Assembly (NCBI RefSeq): GCF_964340395.1
Contig: NC_135571.1
Location: 13,157,546-13,211,045, forward strand
Direction of reading: 5' to 3'
Length of the DNA stretch: 53,500 nucleotides
DNA from: Glandiceps talaboti
Taxonomy: Eukaryota; Hemichordata; Enteropneusta; Spengelidae
The translations under genes were made by a program, and so were the position numbers. Of the stretch, positions 21,541 to 32,800 are shown one piece after another. Under the pieces are notes generated by a model. It ran no database searches. It was not told the origin of the DNA and saw only the letters and a program-made list of their open reading frames with translations. The first letter of the stretch is position 1. Each line of letters begins with the position of its first letter.

Positions 21541-24500
21541 CTATTCCTCAATACTTGAAGTAACTGAATCATGTTCTTGGCTAGCACTGGCATCACAAAT
21601 TTCATTATTGATAACTTGATCACTATTTGGGAGAGTCTGTGAAGAGCTGGGTACTGCTGGGTGCACTACACCCATCTGTGGCTGTAACTGGGTTGTTGTA
21701 GTTAATCCAGTCGGTTGTACAGGCGCAAGTGGGCTATCAGTTTCATGGTTATCATAGGTGACAGGTCTCCTCTGTCTGCTGGTTCTCCGAGGACGATCAA
21801 GTGAATACTCTCCGCTAACATTCGGCCCCATACTACTATCTGCTTGTGCCTGCATAGGTTGTGGGAATTGAAGACTAGATGCGGTAACTGTACTAGTTCT
21901 CGTACCAATTCTAGGAGTCCGAACTGGTTTAGTTTCTCTAGGACCTTTACAAATTTCACTATGTCTCTTCAAATGATATCGAGTCTGAAATGCCTTTTCA
22001 CATTTTTCACATTTGAAGTCTCTCTCTCCAGTGTGTGTTTTCATGTGTTTCTTGAGATGTTGCAGTCGCCAGAATATCCGTCCACAAACTTGACACTGAA
22101 CCTGTGTATTAAATAGAAGGTAGCATTAGAATAGGGAACTTATGAATATACGTCCACATACTTGACACTGAACCTGTGTATTAAATAGAAGGTAGCATTA
22201 GAATAGGGAACTTATGAATATACGTCCACACACTTGACACTGAACCTGTGTATTAAATAGAAGGTAGAATTAGAATAGGGAACTTATGAATATCCGTCCA
22301 CATACTTGACACTGAACCTGTGTATTAAATAGAAGGTAGCATTAGAATAGGGAACTTATGAATATCCGTCCACATACTTGACACTGAACCTGTGTATTAA
22401 ATAGAAGGTAGCATTAGAATAGGGAACTTATGAATATACGTCCACATACTTGACACTGAACCTGTGTATTAAATAGAAGGTAGAATTAGAATAGGGAACT
22501 TATGAATATCCGTCCACATACTTGACACTGAACCTGTGTATTAATAGAAAGTAGCATTAGAATAGGGAACTTACGAATATACGTCCACATACTTGACACT
22601 GAACCTGTGTATTAAATAGAAGGTAGCATTAGAATAGGGAACTTATGAATATACGTCCACATACTTGACACTGAACCTGTGTATTAAATAGAAAGTAGCA
22701 TTAGAATAGGGAACTTATGAATATACGTCCACATACTTGACACTGAACCTGTGTATTAAATAGAAGGTAGCATTAGAATAGGGAACTTATGAATATACGT
22801 CCATATACTTGACACTGAACCTGTGTATTAAATAGAAAGTAGCATTAGAATAGGGAACTTATGAATATCCGTCCACATACTTGACACTGAACCTGTGTAT
22901 TAAATAGAAGGTAGCATTAGAATAGGGAACTTATGAATATACGTCCACATACTTGACACTGAACCTGTGTATTAAATAGAAGGTAGCATTAGAATAGGGA
23001 ACTTATGAATATACGTCCACATACTTGACACTGAACCTGTGTATTAAATAGAAGGTAGCATTAGAATAGGGAACTTATGAATATCCGTCCACATACTTGA
23101 CACTGAACCTGTGTATTAAATAGAAGGTAGCATTAGAATAGGGAACTTATGAATATACGTCCACATACTTGACACTGAACCTGTGTATTAAATAGAAAGT
23201 AGCATTAGAATAGGGAACTTATGAATATACGTCCACATACTTGACACTGAACCTGTGTATTAAATAGAAGGTAGCATTAGAATAGGGAACTTATGAATAT
23301 ACGTCCACATACTTGACACTGAACCTGTGTATTAAATAAAAAGTAGCATTAGAATAGGGAACTTATGAATATACGTCCACATACTTGACACTGAACCTGT
23401 GTATTAAATAGAAGGTAGCATTAGAATAGGGAACTTATGAATATACGTCCACATACTTGACACTGAACCTGTGTATTAAATAGAAAGTAGCATTAGAATA
23501 GGGAACTTATGAATATCCGTCCACATACTTGACACTGAACCTGTGTATTAAATAGAAGGTAGCATTAGAATAGTGAACTTATGAATATACGTCCACATAC
23601 TTGACACTGAACCTGTGTATTAAATAGAAAGTAGCATTAGAATAGGGAACTTATGAATATACGTCCACATACTTGACACTGAACCTGTGTATTAAATAGA
23701 AGGTAGCATTAGAATAGGGAACTTATGAATATACGTCCACATACTTGACACTGAACCTGTGTATTAAATAGAAGGTAGCATTTAGAATAGGGAACTTATG
23801 AATATATGTATGTTGTTTAATGTTAGTGTCTATGTACTGACACTTACTATATTTTCTGTGGTTTCCATACATATGTTGTTTAATGTTAGTGTCTATGTAC
23901 ACATTTACTATATTTTCTGTGGTTTCCATATACATATGTGTTTCATGTTAATTTCTATGTACACACTTACTATTTTTTCTTTGGTTTCCATACACGTATG
24001 TTGTTTAATGTTAGTGTCTATGTACACACTTACTCTATTTTCTGTGGTTTCCATATACGTATGTTGTTTAATGTTAGTGTCTATGTACACACTTACTATA
24101 TTTTCTTTGGTTTCCATATATGTATGTTGTTTGATGTTAGTGTCTATGTACACACTTACTATATTTTCTGTGGTTTCCATATACGTATGTTGTTTAATGT
24201 TAGTGTCTATGTACACACTTACTATATTTTCTTTGGTTTCCATATACGTATGTTGTTTAATGTTAGTGTCTATGTACACACTTACTCTATTTTCTGTGGT
24301 TTCCATATACGTATGTTGTTTAATGTTAGTGTCTATGTACACACTTACTATATTTTCTTTGGTTTCCATATACGTATGTTGTTTAATGTTAGTGTCTATG
24401 TACTGACACTTACTATATTTTCTGTGGTTTCCATATACGTATGTTGTTTAATGTTAATTTCTATGTACACACTTACTATATTTTCTTTGGTTTCCATATA

Positions 24501-26797
24501 TGTATGTGTTTCATGTTAATTTCTATGTACACACTTACTATATTTACTGTGGTTTCCATATACATATGTTGTTTAATGTTAGTGTCTATGTACACACTTA
24601 CTATATTTACTGTGGTTTCCATACATATGTTGTTTAATGTTAGTGTCCATATACACACTTACTATATTTTCTTTGGTTTCCATATACATATGTTGTTTGA
24701 TGTAAGAATTTCTATGTACACACTTACCTGTTTTTCTTTAGTATGCATATATGTATGTTGTTTGATGTTAGTGACTATGTACACACTTACTATATTTTCT
24801 TTGGTTTCCATATATGTATGTTGTTTAATGTAAGAATTTCTATGTAAACACTTACCTGTTTTTCTTTAGTATGCATATAGGTATGTTGTTTAACATCTGA
24901 ATGTCTACTAAACATTCTGTCACAGAACTGACATTTTAATTTCTTTTCTCCAGTGTGAGTAACCATGTGAGAATGTAAATGAGCTTTTTGTCGAAAAGTC
25001 TTCTCACAGATATTACAATGGAATCTTTTTAATCCTGTGAACAAGTAAGATAGGAGATTTTAGTTTCTGAAAACATGTGTAACAAGTCAATTTATAAGAT
25101 ACAGACAGGCAGTCAGACAGACAGATGAGAGACAGGTAGACACATGACAAGGCCAGACAGACAGACAGACAGTCAGTCAGTCAGTCAGTCAGTCAGACAG
25201 ATAGACAGACCGACAGCGACAGACAGACAGACAGACAGACAGACATACAGACAGACAATCAATCAGTCAGTCAGACAGACAGACAGGCAGTCAGTCAGTC
25301 AGACAGGTGAGACAGGCAGACAGACACACAGATAGGACAGACAGACAGACAGACAGACAGACAGATACATAGACAGACAGAGACATTTGGGCTAAACTAT
25401 AGCTTAGGAGTAATTTGGTACTCTTGGTTTTATCAACCAAACTTTGTTCTAAATTGATAGTTTCTATATAGTACTTTCAAAGAGCATTCAATTTTTTACA
25501 ATTGTTACATCTGGCATGGATGCTACAACAGACCGTTATACTTCCTCAACTCCCTACGAAGCATACAGTAGCAAACAGTATTGGATAGAAATTAGAAACT
25601 GAAACATAGGCTGAAACTGAAACATGCTTGCTGCCCCCCCCCCCCCCCCCCCATCTACATAGCTGAAGAGTCTTAGGTAGAGTTGACCTATGACCCTTGC
25701 TCTATGACCTTACCTGTATGAATAGATAAGTGCATTCGTAGATTACTAGGATCAGTAAATGTTTTATCGCAGTGTTCACACTTGTGTGGTTTCACCCCCA
25801 TGTGGACGAGTACATGTACATTTAGCTTGGCTGATGACGTAAACGCCCGTGAACATAGATGACATTTCCATTTCCTGGAACTCATGTCAGGATGCGAGTA
25901 CTTCATATGTCTTGCTAACTGACTAAGATCCGCAAACTGTTTTTCACACTGACTACATTTGTATGATTCTTCTGGTTTTTCAGTAACACCTGCAGATGAA
26001 AATTATAATAATAACAATCTTTATTTATACTGGATTGTAATTAGTTCTTTAAGTATATAAACACTTATCTCCCTAGAAGTCCAGTGAGGGCCATTCCTCT
26101 TGAGTTCAGTGTTAATGCAGGAGGAAACCGGAGCACTCGGGGAAAACCTGCGTTGTTCAGTAGAGTCAAACTGAACGACACTCTTCTTACTTACAGAATG
26201 GTAAATTTAATCGAATAGGGTTTGAACCCCAACCGCAGTGGTAAGAGGCAAGTGGTTTAACCACTCGGCCACCGACAACCCTAAACAGTGGTAAGAGGCA
26301 AGTGGTTTAACCACTCGGCCACCGACGACCCTAATTAACACAGTGTTGGTTAATCTACTGATGAGAAAAAGTAACCGTAGCAAAACTGACTATGTAGAGA
26401 GAGTTGTTTATCTCCTGAAATTAAAATAAAACCTTGTATTTTCTCACAAGATATGTATATTTGTAATTTCAGTAATTGTAATGTCATTTATTTCCTATCC
26501 TTAGCACATCAATTTCTCAATATAATGATTAATCACAGATTTCAATTCAATTCTCCTCCTTCATAGACTTTAATATACTTTGTGTCACTCCGCCCTCACT
26601 GTTGACTGATGTATGAGGGTGCATTCTGTAAATTATTGGCCAAAATTATCTGTAGATAGTGTAATGGTAAGTTTAAATCTTGAGCAAAAGCAAGGTGTGA
26701 ATAACATTTGTCTGACAAAGTTATAGAAAAATTTGACCCAGAACAAAAGAATAACCCTATGTCACCTCATGGCGCCTCTGATAAGAAAACACTGATT

Positions 26798-26842
<45 letters not shown>

Positions 26843-29800
26843 GTCAGTCAGTCATTTAAAACACACCAGTATCCAATACTAATTGAAGTTCAGAGGCACT
26901 GTACAATTATGCAATGCGAGAACCTGGGATTGAAACCCTGGCCTTTAAGGAACCCTAACTTACCTATAAGTTTAGCATAGTCTTTGCAATACCATACCAG
27001 TAACTCAGTCTTTGGTTCTATAGGCGCTGTACAATTATGTAATGCGAGAACCTGGGATTGAAACCCTGGCCTTTAAGGAACCTGAACTTACCTATAAGTT
27101 TAGCATAGTCTTTGCAATACCATACCAGTAACTCAGTCTTTGGTTCTATAGGCCGATTAGTGGTAAAATAGATACTATTGCCATACTGAAATGCTACTAA
27201 GTTTTGCTCTGTATGTCTGCGTGCTTTCTTTACAAACACCATCCAGTTAGCTTCATTCTCATCACGGCCATCAAGGTGATGATGTAGTTTACCATCACGA
27301 AATATCTGAAACAAGACACAAAGTTTACAATTTTAGAAATATCATAATAGTAAAAGGGGGAGGGAGTCTTATGAAAATGACAGTTTCCTCTACATTGACA
27401 GTGTACATATTGTGTGTGGTCAAATTTTAGAACCCTGGTAACAGACAGGTGGGGGGTGAGGGGGGGGGGGTCTGGTACTGGTAAATGCATACAGCTTTCT
27501 GAATATTATTTTTGGTAAGGTTTAAGAACCCTGGTAACAAATTATCAACTACATATATGATATTTTGAAATGGTTTACCTAAAATGAATCCACACAAGTG
27601 ACATTCAAACAATTGAATGAATCAGATAACCAACAATTCAGATAATCAAACTGTTTGGATAATCAAACTGTTCAGATAATCAAACTGTTCGGATAACCAA
27701 ACAGTTCAGATAATCAAACTGTTCAGATAACCAAACAGTTCAGATAACCAAACAAACTATCCTGTATATAATACCACATACTGAAATGGTTTGAATCTAA
27801 ACTCACCTCCCAACCCATTGGTAAATTAATTTCACTGTTATCATCAGCCTTTTTCACAATCTTGCCTTGAAGTGGTCCAAACATGGTCCTATTAGGAATA
27901 GCTTCATGTGTCCACACTCCTGTCACTGGTAATATACACAATTTACAACATTAGAAAATACACACTCAGGCCATTCTCACAAACCAGAGCTGTTATTTCT
28001 TCTGCGAACTTCGAAATAACGAGACCTTGACAGTACGTTTTGGACGGTGCCGTAAAAGAGGCTGTGGTTTGCGACGATGACTCAGGCAAATCATGATTTT
28101 ACATGCTGAAATGGCTTACCAGTAATATTGTGGTATGCTCTGTAGCCATAGCAACCTGAAGAGTCTAAAGAACAGAAAACCTCCGAGGCAATATGGCTCA
28201 ATATGATAAAAAATATATTTTTGTAAGAAATGTATAATAATGCAAAATCAAGGAACTGACAGGAATGTTTATCTAATCTTGACACTTTGATATTATTTCC
28301 TAACATTTCTCTTCGTTCAGCCAAGAAAAATACTAGTGACCTAAGGGGTTCTTGTCACTACGAGTCACTAGATGAGTAGTAACAACACTTATGTTACATG
28401 TACTTTCTGGCTGAATGAAGAAAAATAGTGGAAAACAACATAATTATACCATCACCAGTTATATCACAGAAAGATTGGGGAAAGTAATGGCCACTTTGAA
28501 TGTTTTGACTCGTATTTCGAACACAGCAGAACCAGTGATGTAGAGGTGTGTTGTCGTGATGTAGAACGACCAGAGTGTATATTCCATATTTTTTGTTGAA
28601 CCTGGTTCATGTATGGTGTTTGTTGGTTATTGTTTACTTACCTGTGGTATAGCACTAATGTCTGTTGGTTATTGTTTACTCACCTGTGGTATAGCACTAA
28701 TGTCTGTTGGTTATTGTTTACTCACCTGTGGTATAGCACTAATGTTTGTTGGTTATTGTTTGCTCACCTGTGGTATAGCACTAATGTTTGTTGGTTATTG
28801 TTTGCTCACCTGTGGTATAGCACTAATGTTTGTTGGTTATTATTTACTCACCTGTGGTATAGCACTAATGTTTGTTGGTTATTGTTTACTCACCTGTGGT
28901 ATAGCACTAATGTTTGTTGGTTCATTGCTTACTCACCTGTGGTATGATTTGATATCTTTGATGGTTTCAGTCTGAGTTGTTTCGGTACACTCATTCTAGC
29001 TTTACTCTCTATCGGTGTATCATATATTACATTGACAGGTCCATGATTGGGACAGTCAGCAGGATGGGATTGATTGCAATCTACGCACCCTGAAAAACAT
29101 CATATACAGAAATAAAACCATTAGTAAGAGTTATAGGTTTGGTTGCAGTCCACACACCCTGAAAATCAGTCAGTGCAGAAAGTTTGTATCTACTATGCAA
29201 TTGTATAGGCAGATATGACCTTTAAGGCTTACTGCACTGATGCAATGAAATACCAAACACAGAAGCAAAACAATTACTTAGTAAAAGTTGGATGTGTTTG
29301 GTTGCAGTCCACACACCCTCTATAAAGACATTCAATACAGTACCTATTCTAGTAACATGAAAGGTACATGAAAGGGCCGATATTTATTCCAGGCCTTAGC
29401 CACTGATGTAATCAAAGTTCTACTTACATAAGTCGGTGACAAAAGACTCAATTATTTCATCTTCAGTTTCTGTTTCCTTGGAAACTGTTAATATGACAAC
29501 CTGTCCACCTTCCTCATTTTGGTTGTCACTGGTAACACTCATTGTTGATGCATCAGTTGCTGGAGTAGAAGGTATTGTTCTGTTTGTTTGTTGGTGGGGT
29601 GTGTGTGGTCCCTCTGTAGTCTGGACAGTTAGTGGTGATGGTGGAATCGTGGTTGGAACTTGAAGGGGTGCAGACGAAACGTTTGGCATGTTGATGTTTA
29701 CGTTAATGCTGATTGGTTGAGATGAAGCCTGCTGGGAAGTACGGGATCGTTCAGACGTCCTGCTGACAAAAAGAATGCGAACAGGATTCAACAGCGTTCA

Positions 29801-32800
29801 CAGTTTAAATGATTCCAGACATCCCATTAGTTAGAGAGTTTAAGATAAAAAGTTTACAGGTACTTCCACAGGTGTGTTTTGTAGTACACCATATTTGAAT
29901 GTGATAAAGTGTCTAATATGTAAGATAATGGCTTGATTTTTGTATTTGAACTTGAATGTTGAGGTCAAGGTCATGATTTTGTTGATGTACAATATCACCA
30001 AAAATATCACATTTGATAAAATGTGTGAAGTACAAATTGGTTATTCTTCCCATCTATTGCACATACTGTTTATTTCTATTATAACTATGGTAACAATTTA
30101 GTCAGTATTGTAAGAGAACAACACTCTAAACAGTATGGGATATCAGTGGATGAGTTTACTGAAATTGAATTTCTTATCAAAGATATGTGTATGTACATAG
30201 ACATACAGAGTGATAAACTGTGACAAACAGAGTGACATACAGAAAGACATATAGAGTGACATACAGAGTGACATACAGAGTGACATATACATTGGCCGTG
30301 TATATGATACATGTAGTGGTATTGAAGTCATTGGCGATGTGTTAGTACTTACCTTGTGTTATGTTCTACTGTGGATGGTTGGTGAGGTACAGTAACCGGT
30401 ACGTGTGAGTACGGTAGTGGGATTGAAGTCATTGGTGATGTGTTAGTACTTACCTTGTGTTATGTTCTACTGTGGATGGTTGGTGAGGTACAGTAACGGG
30501 TACGTGTGAGTACGGTAGTGGTATTGAAGTCATTAGTGACGTGTTAGTACTCACCTTGTGTTATGTTCTACTGTGGATGGTTGGTGAGGTACAGTAACAG
30601 GTACATGTGAGTACGGTAGTGGTATTGAAGTCATTGGTGATGTATTGACCAGTATAGGTTGTTGTTGTACAGTGCTGCCGCTGGTACTGCTAACTGTGTT
30701 GTTATCGACACTAACATTGACTGAAGATACTGGTATTGCAAATGCCTGGTTACGGTCAGGAGTGAAAGGCAAAGCTATATTTCCTGAAATTGAAATGTAT
30801 TTGTGAGTAACAGTTGTTTTCTATCAAACAATAGTTGGTACATTGCAATCTGATAGAAGTACAACCCATATTACTAGTATACCACCATGCACAAGCAAAG
30901 TTATTGTCTTTGAACAGAAAATATGGATTGAATTCTCTAGTTTTGCTCCATCTCGTGTTTGAAATATGAGTTTAAACATTCAAAATTTACATTATTGTTC
31001 TCGCCTGGAATCCAGTTGTGTGGGCATTTTGCCTTCGTTTTCTCCTACCATGCCTGGCATTTTACCCTCATTTTCTCCTACCACACCCTTGTTTTCTCCT
31101 ACCACATCTGGCATTTTACCATCGTTTCCCCTACCATGTCTGACATTTTACCCTCGTTTTCCCCTACCGCGCCTGGCATTTTACCCTCGTTTTCCCCTAA
31201 AACACCTGGCATTTTACCCTCGCTTTCCCCTACCACGCCTGGTATTTTACCCTTGTTTTCTCCTACTCAACTCCTTGGGAAGCATAAAATAGATTGCAGC
31301 CTTTATAAGCACATACAATTAAAGCATTCACAGTGCAACCTCTATCCTACCAGGTCCCCAATTATACAGCTGGGTGGACTGAGGTACAGTCATGGTTCAA
31401 ATCTTGCCCCAAGGACTTTAGCCACTCAGAAACAAGTAGCAGTGATAGGACTTGAACCTGCAACCTGCAGATTCCAAGCCAATCCCACTAACCATTCACC
31501 CATCATGACACTACATCTAACATCATTTTTAAATTCCAAATAAGTCTACATACCTAGATGTCTCAAAGTATTTGGGTCTAGCGGTTGGAAACCCCTACTA
31601 TCTGGAATGACTGGGAAATTCCTCTCAGCTCCAGTCAAATTTAAAATTGCCCTGTCTGAAACGTTTACTGGCACCATCAATGGAACAGAGCCCCCAATGG
31701 TGGATACCGTCCCAGGAATAGTTGGAAGAGAGCCACCAATTGTTGACACGGTTCCCGGAATTGTAGGAATGGAGACTGGAATTGATACTGGAATACCAGG
31801 TGTTGGTATTTGATGCTGTAAACAAATAGATAAATAAGATAATTAAACAGCGCCCTCTAACAGCAACTGGTAAATCATGTCATCTATAATTATAGAACTG
31901 GAGTACAGAATTTACAAACCTAAATGTAGCCTGTACATCTGGCGATTATAGTGTACATGAAGCTGTTTACCTTTGAAGGTAGAACGTGTCTTGGAGACAA
32001 CTTCCTTGAAAATCATTTGGAAATTATTTCTGTCAATGTATCTGTGTATGTGTTTGACTCACCTCTGTAGATAGCGTCCGTTATTAAGGTGTGTCTGTAT
32101 GTTTGACCTACCTGCATACAGTGTCAGTTGTCAGGGTGTCTGCCTGTATGATTGACCTACCTGTGTGTACTGCACTGTTAGTTGTCAGGGTGTGTCTGTA
32201 TGTTTCACCTACCTGCATACAGTGTCAGTTGTCAGGGTGTCTGTCTATATGTTTGACCTACCTGTGTGTACAGCACTGTTAGTTGTCAAGGTCTGTCTGT
32301 ATGTTTCACCTACCTGCGTACAGTGTCAGTTGTCAGGGTGTCTGTCTGTATGTTTGACCTACCTGTGTGTACAGCACTGTTAGTTGTCAAGGTGTGTCTG
32401 TATGTTTGACCTACCTGCATACAGTGTCAGTTGTCAGGGTGTCTGTCTATATGTTTGACCTACCTGTGTGTACAGCACTGTTAGTTGTCAAGGTGTGTCT
32501 GTATGTTTGACCTACCTGTGTACAGTGTCAGTTGTCAGGGTGTCTGTCTATATGTTTGACCTACCTGTGTGTACAGCACTGTTAGTTGTCAAGGTGTGTC
32601 TGTATGTTTGACCTACCTGTGTACAGTGTCAGTTGTCGGAGTGTGTCTGTATGTTTGACTCATCTGCGTACAGTGTCAGTTGTCAGGGTGTCTGTCTGTA
32701 TGTTTGACCTACCTGTGTAGACACAGTATCAGTTTTACCATGATGTCTCTGCGCTGTCACTGCTATAGGTGGTGGAGCCTGAGATGGTACAGCATTGTGA

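Noticed and set aside
22101-23795. Regular repeat resembling a CRISPR array
   Set aside because: Units are directly tandem with no unique spacers, the host is an animal, and the unit is the PRDM4 exon 11 junction.
23798-24519. Plus-strand frames of about 200 codons with hydrophobic repeats
   Set aside because: They are the antisense of the 63-bp splice-donor array in PRDM4.
26220-26340. tRNA gene suggested by the GGTTTGAACCCC block
   Set aside because: No cloverleaf can be drawn by eye and the segment is a duplicated part of a SINE-like repeat.
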